Below, piece after piece: positions 1 to 6,329 of a stretch of 12,402 bases of DNA. The position numbers and the translations under genes were made by a program. The stretch is from Candidatus Melainabacteria bacterium (lineage in GTDB: Bacteria > Cyanobacteriota > Vampirovibrionia > Obscuribacterales > Obscuribacteraceae). Positions within the stretch are counted from its first letter, which is position 1. The number at the start of each line of letters is the position of its first letter. The stretch lies in contig PSRH01000089.1 in the NCBI GenBank assembly GCA_003175915.1, positions 1 to 12,402 of the forward strand, written 5' to 3'. The notes beneath the pieces were generated by a model. That model saw only the letters and a list, made by a program, of their open reading frames with translations. It did not search any database and was not told where the DNA came from.

Positions 1-404
1 GTGAAGCCGGTGAGGGCAGGATTAGCCACCAGCCTGATTAAATTCTCACGACCGCCAGCAAGATTCTCAATCTCTTTGCACTCAGCGAAAGTCCTCTGGT
101 CGTTCCAGAGGATCGCTTTGCGGATCACCTTATCCTGCTTGTCAAGAAATACGGCGCCATGCATCTGCCCAGATAAGCCAATCGCTTTTGCGTCGGTCGG
201 CTTCAACTTTGCCGACTTGACCACGGAGCGAATCGTTTCCACAGTCGCCTGCCACCAGTCTTCAGGGTCTTGCTCGCTCCAGAGAGGCTTTGGGTGATAG
301 CAGGGATACGACTGGCTGGCCTCGGCCAAAATTTTTCCTTTTGAGTCAAGAGCCAGTGTCTTTGTAGCGGAGGTACCGATATCAACGCCCAGGAAAACTG
401 CCAT
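1..404 (-). CDS. xylB: Xylulokinase (FGGY carbohydrate kinase), N-terminal part, cut by the window edge
   Basis: The protein phosphorylates D-xylulose with ATP to xylulose 5-phosphate, feeding the pentose phosphate pathway in the cytoplasm. The 134 visible residues follow E. coli XylB closely. They start MAVFLGVDIGTSATKT, the phosphate-binding DIGTS segment with the first acidic residue. PLWSEQDPEDWW lies near residue 45, GLSGQMHGAVFLD (substrate-binding QMHG) near residue 80, and ILWNDQRT near residue 100. The last residues before the edge, NPALTGF, match the conserved segment before the TAPK motif. The reading frame is open to base 1, so the 3' two thirds lie outside. Two in-frame ATGs exist, at 410 and 404. 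A GAGG at 413-416 sits 8 bases from the 404 ATG but only 2 from the other, so 404 is preferred. The upstream gene is divergent. Family assignment is secure; the specific sugar is known by similarity only. Confidence 0.93.
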   Translation of the reverse strand, partial: MAVFLGVDIGTSATKTLALDSKGKILAEASQSYPCYHPKPLWSEQDPEDWWQATVETIRSVVKSAKLKPTDAKAIGLSGQMHGAVFLDKQDKVIRKAILWNDQRTFAECKEIENLAGGRENLIRLVANPALTGF

Positions 405-427
405 TGCCATTACCTCGCGGGTTGCGT

Positions 428-458
428 CTGCCGAACCACCTGTCTCCGTAATCGGCAG
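428..458. repeat. Short inverted repeat in the xylB leader
   Basis: CTGCCGA (428-434) and TCGGCAG (452-458) are perfect 7-base arms around a 17-base loop. They lie just upstream of the xylulokinase ribosome binding site, in what would be its untranslated leader. The structure could be a small leader hairpin or a half-site pair for a regulator. With 7-base arms, chance cannot be excluded. Confidence 0.3.
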
Positions 459-490
459 GCCGCCCAGTTAGATTAAGGCGCCAGCCATAC

Positions 491-532
491 CAAGTAGACA
501 TCCATTTGCTTGACGAAATGCTACTCTACTTG
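491..532. promoter_or_regulatory. 42-bp imperfect palindrome in the divergent xylB / WD40 intergenic region
   Basis: Arms 491-507 and 516-532 match at 13 of 17 positions around an 8-base centre. The outer CAAGTAGA pairs perfectly with TCTACTTG, and the inner CATTT with AAATG, with four unpaired bases between. It sits 87 bp upstream of the xylulokinase start and 80 bp upstream of the WD40 start. A symmetric two-block site of this size fits a dimeric regulator of the divergent genes, or a cruciform/hairpin. I could not find a convincing -35/-10 pair for either gene to fix its position relative to transcription. The only TAATCT-like -10 for xylB (470-475) would put the left arm over its -35. Confidence 0.5.
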
Positions 533-612
533 TCCGGATTTTGCACGTAGATGGCGCTTCAAGATCGTCTTGCCGCGATGGCAGGGTATTAGAATCGGGA
601 TAGACTATACGT

Positions 613-2172
613 ATGGTAAAGCGCCCAATGTTCAAAAGAATTAGTTCAAAGCCGTTTGCGGCAAAGGTCCTGGGCGCAAGCGTGTTCCTGCTCATGCTCC
701 CCTCTTCTGGTCTGGCTCAAGAAGAAGTATGGAAGTCCTGCAACGATGTTGGCGTTCAGTACTATGAGATCAAGCAATATCCACAGGCGGAGGAGCTTTT
801 ACTCGTAGCCGTAAGGGAAGCGGAAAAGCTTTCTTCTGATCCGCAAAAGCTTATTACAAGCTTGCAGGCTCTGCGCAAGGTCTACCTGGCCCAAAACAAA
901 TCGACCCAGGCGGAAGAGGTGGCTAAGCGAATCAGATCACTGGGAGCTGTGCCAGTCGGCAGTGAAGAGAAGAAAGAAATAGCAAATAGCCAACCGCCTC
1001 CAGCGGCCCATGAAAATTCAGATGATATGAGTATGACTCCACTTCATCCTGAAATCGGGAAAGGCATAGAAGCTAAGCCTGAGTCTGAGAATTTGTCACT
1101 TAGACCACCTCAAGGGGTGACAGCCGTCGAACAAGAAGCGGAAACGGAGCAGACGGCAAAAGAGAAATCGTCAAAAACTGCCGCAAAAGAAAATCAGCCA
1201 GCGATCGAAGAGAAGCCGTCTAAGACCGTGGCATCGGCTATTGGAATGGCCGGTGAAATGCGTGTCAGTCCAGGAAGCCGGGAGGCCGTCGAAGTCAGCC
1301 AGCTAATAGGCCACATCAATTGGACAAGGACTATCCAAATTTCTTCTGACGGAACAAGAGCTCTTTCCGGGAGTGACGATTTCACGATGCGCTTGTGGGA
1401 TTTAGGCACAGGAAAGGAAGTGCACCGTTTCGATGGACATGAGAACGCAGTTAACTGCGTTGTCTTTTCGCCCGATGGCAGAACTGCACTTTCAGCCAGC
1501 AGTGACCGGAGCGTGCGCTTGTGGGATCTAGATGGCGGACAGCAAGTGCGACGATTCGACGGCCACGCCAATATCGTCACCTGTGTCGCATTTTCGCCGG
1601 CGGGAGATCGTGCTGCATCGGGCGGCTATGATGGCACTGTTCGCATTTGGGACGTACAGACGGGAAAACAAATCCAGTGCCTGGGCGGCGATCTGAAAAC
1701 CGTACGATGCCTGGCATTTTCACGGGATGGTTCCCAATTGGTATCGGCAGGAAGCGATCGGTTAATTACTCTCTGGTCAGTGGCGGACGGACACCTGATC
1801 CGCCGCTTCGTAGGCCATAAAGACGAGATCATCGACGTGGCAATCTCCAGTGATAACAGCAAAGTTCTTTCCAGTAGCCGTGACTTGTCTGTCAGATTGT
1901 GGGATCTGGCCACTGGCACGGAAATCCATAGCTTACTAGGCCATGGGAACTGGGTCTTGAGAGCGGAGTTTATGGGGGACGACAGACGAGCGCTAAGTGG
2001 AAGCCTCGACAAAACCTTTCGCGTATGGGATTTGAGTGATGGAAAGGAAACTGCTTCTTTCACCCTCCCTGATCTTGGTATGTGGGGATTGGCTCTATCA
2101 AAAACGGGTGACCGGGCGATAACCGGCAGTAATGACTTTACACTACGCCTCTGGAAGATGAACCCACAGTGA
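613..2172 (+). CDS. Exported TPR plus seven-bladed WD40 repeat protein
   Basis: A predicted periplasmic or secreted scaffold protein of 519 residues with no enzymatic motif. Residues 1-35 form a Sec signal peptide: basic MFKRISSKPFAAK, then a hydrophobic core GASVFLLMLPSSG, with likely cleavage after GLA-35. Residues about 43-110 resemble two TPR-like helical hairpins. Residues 113-225 are a low-complexity Glu/Lys/Pro/Ser linker. Residues 231-519 contain seven WD40 repeats, each closing with a WD-like dipeptide (RLWDL, RLWDL, RIWDV, TLWSV, RLWDL, RVWDL, RLWKM), enough for exactly one closed propeller. GH dipeptides mark repeats 1, 2, 3, 5 and 6; repeats 4 and 7 are degenerate. The start may be ATG 613 or ATG 628; neither has a good ribosome binding site, and 628 gives the more typical signal peptide. 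It converges on the hydrolase gene with a 4-bp gap. The role is likely protein-protein interaction; the partner is unknown. Confidence 0.85.
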   Translation: MVKRPMFKRISSKPFAAKVLGASVFLLMLPSSGLAQEEVWKSCNDVGVQYYEIKQYPQAEELLLVAVREAEKLSSDPQKLITSLQALRKVYLAQNKSTQAEEVAKRIRSLGAVPVGSEEKKEIANSQPPPAAHENSDDMSMTPLHPEIGKGIEAKPESENLSLRPPQGVTAVEQEAETEQTAKEKSSKTAAKENQPAIEEKPSKTVASAIGMAGEMRVSPGSREAVEVSQLIGHINWTRTIQISSDGTRALSGSDDFTMRLWDLGTGKEVHRFDGHENAVNCVVFSPDGRTALSASSDRSVRLWDLDGGQQVRRFDGHANIVTCVAFSPAGDRAASGGYDGTVRIWDVQTGKQIQCLGGDLKTVRCLAFSRDGSQLVSAGSDRLITLWSVADGHLIRRFVGHKDEIIDVAISSDNSKVLSSSRDLSVRLWDLATGTEIHSLLGHGNWVLRAEFMGDDRRALSGSLDKTFRVWDLSDGKETASFTLPDLGMWGLALSKTGDRAITGSNDFTLRLWKMNPQ

Positions 2173-2176
2173 TCGC

Positions 2177-3478
2177 CTAAGCCCCCGATTTCGGCTTGTC
2201 GACGTAGTCCATCAGCCGTCTGGCGAGCTGGAAGTAGAAGCTGCGGCGATGGAAGTAATTAGCGTGGGCAGATCCGCCCAGCGAGTATGTTGGAATATGA
2301 AAGTCCTCCACGCCTTCGAATATGTGACTGGCTGGATAACCCAGAAAATCGTGTGGGTCGAAAATGTTGATCCAGCGTTTGACGTTTTCCGGTTTTTGGA
2401 TCGGGCGCTTCTTCCCATTGATGCCGGGGAACATTTGCAGATCGGCGAAGAGCGGGAATTGAGAGCCGACCGTGATCAGCACATCGATGGGAATATCTTT
2501 GCCGTAGCAGGTAACGATGTCGCAGAGTATGACACCACCCATGCTGTGACCGATGACAATCAATTCGTCGCCACTCTTCTGCTGTATGGCTCTCGCCTCA
2601 CGGAGTGTTTCAATGACTCTCTGGGCCATCGGAGCGGCTTTGCTGTCGTCACCGCGGTCGCTGAAATACGCGAATGCATCGCCGATCAACAATGCACACT
2701 GCTGGTGAAATATGGCGCGCAACGGCTCGTTGAAAATTTTCGCCGTTGTGCCGACAGCTTTTTGTCTCAGGCGCAGCCGAGCATTTAGAACTTCCTCATC
2801 GAGGTGCGCTTTCAAGGATTTTGTCCGCGATGCCATTCCTTTGTGGGCATCTTTGATTTTGTTGTGGACGCTCGCTCCAGCCGACCTGATCAATTTACCA
2901 ATCTGGGTTTTGGATTTGACAGCCGGTTTCGGATTTTGGCTGGTGGGAGTGCTCAGCAATCCGCTCAATCTCTCGAGCAGTTCATCATCGGATTTTACGG
3001 CGGCGAGCCAGCGCTCACTCTCGGCACTGTGACTGAAATCCAGCGCTTTCTGGGCCAGACGCGCCATTTCTTCCTCCGACTGGCGGTTCTCATCTCCGCC
3101 GGCGATCATTTCTTGATCGGCAAGCAACCAGAGCAAATCGATAACATCCGCGAGAGAGGCTGTTCGCGCCATGTCCAAAAGCGGCGTCTCCGATCCGGCT
3201 TCGATTATATCTTCCAGCTTGGGCGAAGCCGCCTCGGGCGCCTTCTTGCCCTGTTTCTTCCAGAGCATCTGATAGTTGCCGTGCGGCAGGAACGGAACGT
3301 CAGGCGAAACACTGGCGCCCAGGTCACCCCAATACGGATTCAGTATCGACGATGCGTCGACGTTCCTTCCCAACTGTCTGTAGAAGATCTCGGCGAATTG
3401 CCGATCGCGAAATGCCTGTTCGCGCTCGTAAACTTTGCCGCGTCTGACATTCACTCCATGGACAAATACGAGTGGCAT
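2177..3478 (-). CDS. Alpha/beta hydrolase (lipase/esterase-like) with a long helical insertion
   Basis: A serine hydrolase of 433 residues; the substrate is not predictable. The protein opens with the first strand and oxyanion loop MPLVFVHGVNVRRG. The nucleophile elbow ELIVIGHSMGGVILCD places the catalytic Ser at about 312. Downstream, NIFDPHDFLGYP (about 371-382) offers the acid, and GGSAHANYF supplies a probable catalytic His at about 405. About 300 residues separate the oxyanion motif from the elbow, far more than the usual 60-90. They include an NPYWGDLGA motif near 48 and a Lys/Arg-rich helical stretch at about 185-245. There is no signal peptide, so it is cytoplasmic. A second ATG at 3481 also fits, but GGAGG (3484-3488) lies 5 bases from 3478 and only 2 from 3481. 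The gene is monocistronic, with its own promoter. The hydrolase fold is certain; the biological role is unknown. Confidence 0.85.
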   Translation of the reverse strand: MPLVFVHGVNVRRGKVYEREQAFRDRQFAEIFYRQLGRNVDASSILNPYWGDLGASVSPDVPFLPHGNYQMLWKKQGKKAPEAASPKLEDIIEAGSETPLLDMARTASLADVIDLLWLLADQEMIAGGDENRQSEEEMARLAQKALDFSHSAESERWLAAVKSDDELLERLSGLLSTPTSQNPKPAVKSKTQIGKLIRSAGASVHNKIKDAHKGMASRTKSLKAHLDEEVLNARLRLRQKAVGTTAKIFNEPLRAIFHQQCALLIGDAFAYFSDRGDDSKAAPMAQRVIETLREARAIQQKSGDELIVIGHSMGGVILCDIVTCYGKDIPIDVLITVGSQFPLFADLQMFPGINGKKRPIQKPENVKRWINIFDPHDFLGYPASHIFEGVEDFHIPTYSLGGSAHANYFHRRSFYFQLARRLMDYVDKPKSGA

Positions 3479-3507
3479 CATTTCCTCCAGGCGAGTGCGG
3501 TGTATCT

Positions 3508-3536
3508 ATTATGGCGCACCGCTCGGCATCGATCAA
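3508..3536 (-). promoter_or_regulatory. Sigma70-type promoter of the alpha/beta hydrolase gene
   Basis: On the minus strand, a -35 box TTGATC (3531-3536) and a -10 box CATAAT (3508-3513) are separated by exactly 17 bases. Transcription would begin near 3501, leaving an untranslated leader of about 22 bases that contains GGAGG before the ATG at 3478. Four of six bases match consensus at -35 and five of six at -10. The large palindrome at 3538-3574 begins one base upstream of the -35 box. Confidence 0.65.
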
Positions 3537-3698
3537 ATATGGAGGCACACAGTTCACGAACTGTTGACTCCATAGGTTCCAACCGTGTGCAATTCGTGAG
3601 AATCACTGCGGTGGAATATCTACTTGCACATAGAAGCAGAAATTTCCTCTGCGATGATTTCGAAGCGTAGCTTGAAATCCGCATGATATCAAATATGG
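3532..3698. repeat. 11-bp direct repeat ATCAAATATGG flanking the MerR-hydrolase intergenic region
   Basis: ATCAAATATGG occurs at 3532-3542 and again at 3688-3698. The first copy overlaps the hydrolase -35 box and the left arm of the palindrome. The second lies just past the 3' end of the MerR-type gene and begins inside the 8-bp palindrome TGATATCA (3684-3691). The 145 bp between the copies have no terminal inverted repeats and no ORF that I believe, so a target-site duplication is not supported. Confidence 0.45.
3538..3574. promoter_or_regulatory. 37-bp interrupted palindrome abutting the hydrolase -35 box, probable regulator site
   Basis: Outer arms TATGGAG (3538-3544) and CTCCATA (3568-3574) are exact reverse complements. 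Inner arms ACAGTTC (3549-3555) and GAACTGT (3558-3564) are exact too, with a 2-base centre and spacers of 4 and 3 bases. That makes 14 paired bases in two blocks. A partial third copy of the inner motif (TTCGTGA, 3593-3599) follows. Its position directly upstream of the -35 box suits an activator that touches RNA polymerase, or a repressor that blocks it. The nearby MerR-type gene is one candidate owner, but nothing in the sequence proves it. Confidence 0.6.
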
Positions 3699-3713
3699 TG
3701 ACGAAGAAAACGG

Positions 3714-4526
3714 TTAGGCCGGTTGATCTTCAGCGACGCGGCCTTTATAGACGGTTTCTAGATGTGCGATCAAAGCTTCTGCCTGGCGGCGACCAAGCTC
3801 GTCCCAGTGTGGGACGCTAAAGGTTTTCTGTGAGTAGCTATCCGCTTGCTCGTCGGTCCAACCGATCATATCTAGGGCGCGACCCAGGACAGTCAGATAA
3901 TTTTGATCGGTGATTTCGCCCAGTCCCATTCCCTGAGGTTTCTGCGGAGCAGCAGTCGGCTCAGGCGGACGAGCGACGGGACTGCTGACGCTTATGCTGA
4001 CGTCCACTTGAGGAGGAGGAGCAACGGGCGACGGCCCGATGGCGGGGCCGATTTCAATCTCCTCAGCCGGATAATGCCGTACATCCGAGAGAAGTTCCTG
4101 CGACACAGGTTGCCATGGCGAGGTAAGTTCGCCTTCCAACTCTTGCTTCAAGGTAACCGTAATCAAAAGCTGCCGCAATTCGTCAATCTGTCGAGAAATC
4201 TCGATGAAACGTCTTTCCGTGAAGTTGCGCAAACCAATCAAAGCTTCCATCAAAACTTCCGGATTACCCGGTGTGCTTGGCAAGCCAATCAGCTTTGGTG
4301 TAACCAACCCCTCGGCTTCCAATTGCGGACGAATCTGGGAAGTCGGCCAACCTTGTTCGACCAGCTCCTTGATTCGCTCAAGTACAGAGAGATCCTCCGA
4401 GCGGTACTGTCGTTGTTGACCACGCCCGCGTTTGATCTCAAGTCCGAACATCAATTCCCAGCGACGAAGCTGGTGTACGGATAATCCAAGCCGAGCGGCT
4501 ACAGCATTGATCGACATTAAGTCCAT
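3714..4526 (-). CDS. MerR-family DNA-binding regulator with a coiled coil and a small C-terminal GWT-type domain
   Basis: A predicted transcription regulator or DNA-binding architectural protein of 270 residues. Residues 4-70 form the winged helix-turn-helix: INAVAARLGLSVHQLRRWE, then the wing GRGQQRQYRSEDL, then RIKELVEQGWPTSQI, as in the MerR family. Residues about 88-132 are a helical dimerisation segment. Residues 138-205 are a Pro-rich, probably disordered linker. Residues about 206-258 form a small helical domain containing IGWTDEQADSYSQKTF and a late LGRRQAEALIAHLE. That layout recalls a short C-terminal domain seen in cyanobacterial proteins; this is recollection of pattern, not a search. 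No metal-binding cysteines of the classical MerR sensor type are present. ATG 4526 (MDLMSINAV) and ATG 4517 are both possible starts; neither has a clear ribosome binding site. The target is unknown; autoregulation is plausible given the upstream palindromes. Confidence 0.75.
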   Translation of the reverse strand: MDLMSINAVAARLGLSVHQLRRWELMFGLEIKRGRGQQRQYRSEDLSVLERIKELVEQGWPTSQIRPQLEAEGLVTPKLIGLPSTPGNPEVLMEALIGLRNFTERRFIEISRQIDELRQLLITVTLKQELEGELTSPWQPVSQELLSDVRHYPAEEIEIGPAIGPSPVAPPPQVDVSISVSSPVARPPEPTAAPQKPQGMGLGEITDQNYLTVLGRALDMIGWTDEQADSYSQKTFSVPHWDELGRRQAEALIAHLETVYKGRVAEDQPA

Positions 4527-4807
4527 TGGCCAGCGATACCCCAGTTCATGGATTCTCTAGTTATACCGCAACTAGCGGAGCTAGCCTAGCTACTAAAGAA
4601 CCTATTCAGCGATTCGAGGCCGTTCAAAGAAGGGCAATCCTGCCAGGGAAGCCTGTCTTAAAAGAGTTATCGGAGATTAACGAATATTCAGATCAAAATA
4701 TCACTGTCGCCCTTTACCAGACTGACTTGCCCTTGTTCGGGCAGTTAAAGGCTGAGGCTCAGCGTGTTCTTTCCATGAGTCGAGGCCCTTTGTCCGACAG
4801 AAGCTAG
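4526..4807 (+). CDS. Doubtful small ORF in the MerR-phosphopentomutase gap
   Basis: A 93-codon open frame begins with TTG at 4526, overlapping the MerR-type start codon by one base, and ends with TAG at 4805-4807. The translation is soluble, with a plausible composition and no recognisable domain; its C-terminal half includes NITVALYQTDLPLFGQLKAE. Against it: TTG is the only usable start, there is no ribosome binding site, its first codons run through the CTAG palindrome cluster, and I recognise no homologue. Apart from it, the 318-bp gap holds the palindromes and a TGCCC/GGGCA hairpin at 4728-4743. It may be a genuine lineage-specific protein, an eroded gene or chance. Confidence 0.25.
   Translation: MASDTPVHGFSSYTATSGASLATKEPIQRFEAVQRRAILPGKPVLKELSEINEYSDQNITVALYQTDLPLFGQLKAEAQRVLSMSRGPLSDRS
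4557..4591. promoter_or_regulatory. CTAG-rich double palindrome upstream of the MerR-type gene, possible autoregulatory operator
   Basis: CTAGTT (4557-4562) and AACTAG (4570-4575) form a perfect inverted repeat around 7 bases. Just beyond, AGCTAG (4579-4584), one base, then CTAGCT (4586-4591) form a second. Four CTAG tetramers occur within 33 bp. On the minus strand the first arm overlaps TATAAC (4560-4565), a possible -10 box for the MerR-type gene; I find no good -35 at 17-20 bases. MerR-type proteins commonly bind dyads in their own promoters, so autoregulation is a reasonable inference. Confidence 0.45.
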
Positions 4808-4844
4808 GGGCGAGTTTTCCTGCGAAGAACAAAATCGTGTCACA

Positions 4845-6173
4845 ATGAACCGAAGTTTTCAGCAAGGAATAAAGCGCGTGTCCGCCAGACAGATAGAGAA
4901 GGGAAGGGCAACAAGGCGAGCCATAGTAGTGATCATCGACGGTTGCGGAGCCGGAGCAGCACCCGACGCTCGCTCTTATGGTGATTTGGCATCGTGCAAC
5001 ACACTGGGCAACCTGGCAGAACAAGTCGGTGCTCTGAAGCTTCCCAACTTTGCCCAGTTGGGTTTGGGCAACATAGTGCAGATGGCAGGAGTGGCAGCCA
5101 ATCCACAGGCGATTGGCTTACATGGAAAATTGCAAGAGTTGTCCAAAGGCAAGGATACTCAGACGGGACACTGGGAGTTGATGGGAGTGGTAAGCGACCA
5201 CGAATTCCCCACATACCCAGAGGGATTTCCGCCCGAGATACTCGATCAATTTATTGCCGAGACTGGGTGCCAATCAATTCTCTGCAACAAGCCTGCCTCG
5301 GGGACTGAAGTGCTTGAGCGACTGGGGCCGGAACACCAGAAGACTGGCGCCCCGATTGTCTACACGAGCGCCGATAGTGTTTTCCAAATTGCTTGCCACG
5401 TAGACGTGGTTCCGCTTGACACTCTTTATCAGTGGTGCAAGATTGCTCGCCGGATTCTTCAGGGCAAGCACAGAGTCGGACGCGTCATCGCCCGTCCCTT
5501 TATTGGCGAGAAGGGAAACTATTTGCGCTTGCAGGGAGACCGCCGCGACTACGCGGTGCCGCCGCCGGCCAAAACCCTTTTGGATGATTTGCGTGGTATG
5601 GGTATGGGGGTCTTCGGCGTTGGCAAAATCGAAGACATCTTTGTCAAGCAAGGACTCAGCCACGCCAAGCATACGGCGAACAATGCCGAGGGTCTGAAGA
5701 TTACCCTGGCTGCTCTTCGCGATCAAATCGATCTGGAACCTCTGGCAATTCTTCCTGAGGCTGAGGCGCCCTCTGATGTGCAAATGATTTTCACCAATCT
5801 GGTCGATACCGATTCATTATACGGACACCGCCGCGATGCGAAGGGGTATGCCAATGCCCTGGTTGAGATTGATCAGTGGTTGACTAAAGCTCTACCGAGT
5901 ATCAATGAGGGGGATTTGCTCGTGATTACCTCCGACCACGGCAATGACCCGACTGCCCCTGGTACCGACCATACTCGTGAGTACGTACCGCTGCTTCTCT
6001 ATTCGCCGAGCTTTATTGAAGATGCGGCGGCCTCCAGTACGGGGGCGAGAGACCTGGGGGTTCGCCAGAGTTTTGCCGATGTCGGTGCGACAATTGCCGG
6101 CTGGTTTGGAATTCCCTGGTCGCGGCCCGGGCAAAGCTGCCTTGGCAAGAATCCGCTCGTGGCAAGTTGCTGA
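4845..6173 (+). CDS. deoB: Phosphopentomutase
   Basis: A cytoplasmic metal-dependent enzyme that interconverts ribose 1-phosphate and ribose 5-phosphate (and the deoxy forms), linking nucleoside salvage to the pentose phosphate pathway. It belongs to the alkaline phosphatase superfamily. Family landmarks in order: IDGCGAGAAPDARSYGD (first metal Asp at 32), CNTLGN at 51, KDTQTGHWELMG at 103 (containing the phosphorylated Thr), YTSADSVFQIA at 173, RVIARPFIGE at 213, NLVDTDSLYGHRRDAKGYA at 318, ITSDHGNDPTAPGTDHTRE at 361 (DH and H metal ligands). All are intact. At 442 residues it is longer than the usual 390-400, with extra residues at the N terminus. ATG 4845 has no ribosome binding site. GTG 4878 has AAGGA nine bases upstream and removes 11 residues, so it may be the real start. 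No linked nucleoside phosphorylase is visible here. Confidence 0.93.
   Translation: MNRSFQQGIKRVSARQIEKGRATRRAIVVIIDGCGAGAAPDARSYGDLASCNTLGNLAEQVGALKLPNFAQLGLGNIVQMAGVAANPQAIGLHGKLQELSKGKDTQTGHWELMGVVSDHEFPTYPEGFPPEILDQFIAETGCQSILCNKPASGTEVLERLGPEHQKTGAPIVYTSADSVFQIACHVDVVPLDTLYQWCKIARRILQGKHRVGRVIARPFIGEKGNYLRLQGDRRDYAVPPPAKTLLDDLRGMGMGVFGVGKIEDIFVKQGLSHAKHTANNAEGLKITLAALRDQIDLEPLAILPEAEAPSDVQMIFTNLVDTDSLYGHRRDAKGYANALVEIDQWLTKALPSINEGDLLVITSDHGNDPTAPGTDHTREYVPLLLYSPSFIEDAAASSTGARDLGVRQSFADVGATIAGWFGIPWSRPGQSCLGKNPLVASC
4864..4880 (+). promoter_or_regulatory. Ribosome binding site that favours a GTG start for deoB
   Basis: AAGGA at 4864-4868 lies nine bases before an in-frame GTG at 4878-4880. 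The upstream ATG at 4845 is preceded by an A-rich stretch without a Shine-Dalgarno match. Using the GTG moves the start closer to the conserved ATRRAIVVIIDG strand where family members normally begin. Confidence 0.45.
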
Positions 6174-6329
6174 TAGAAATATCGAGACTAAAGTGGCTGA
6201 CGACCGAGCGCAGCCTTCCTTAATAATGTAGGCATTGAAGTCTCAAGTTTTTGCTTCAAGCTAAAGCGGTTACCCCTTCCTTCACTGGGCTAACCTGTCA
6301 TGCCAGTCTGCCGCGTCGAAGAGGCAAAA
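6174..6329. other. Convergent gap between deoB and the Sir2 gene, no clear terminator
   Basis: The only structure seen is TTGAAG (6235-6240) pairing with CTTCAA (6254-6259) around a 13-base loop that contains a T run. This is a weak hairpin that could serve as a bidirectional terminator but lacks a GC-rich stem. The rest shows no ORF or repeat that I can support. Confidence 0.3.

Noticed and set aside
1194..2063. Minus-strand open frames inside the WD40 gene
   Set aside because: They mirror the repetitive WD40 codons and give Ser/Arg-rich translations; no start signal or domain is visible.
1324..2160. Tandem DNA repeats in the WD40 region as a repeat array
   Set aside because: The periodicity is at protein level (about 42 residues per blade); the bases have diverged, so it is not a DNA repeat array or CRISPR.
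3635..3651. Terminator for the MerR-type gene at the GCAGA/TCTGC dyad
   Set aside because: The five-base arms enclose a weak AT-rich centre, and no T tract follows on the minus strand.
2249..3670. Long plus-strand open frames opposite the hydrolase gene
   Set aside because: Translations are rich in Arg and Cys and lack any domain. The minus-strand frame carries a full set of hydrolase motifs with promoter and ribosome binding site, so these are shadows.
3484..3684. Small minus-strand frame upstream of the hydrolase
   Set aside because: It contains the hydrolase promoter and the palindrome, lacks a ribosome binding site, and its translation has no recognisable feature.
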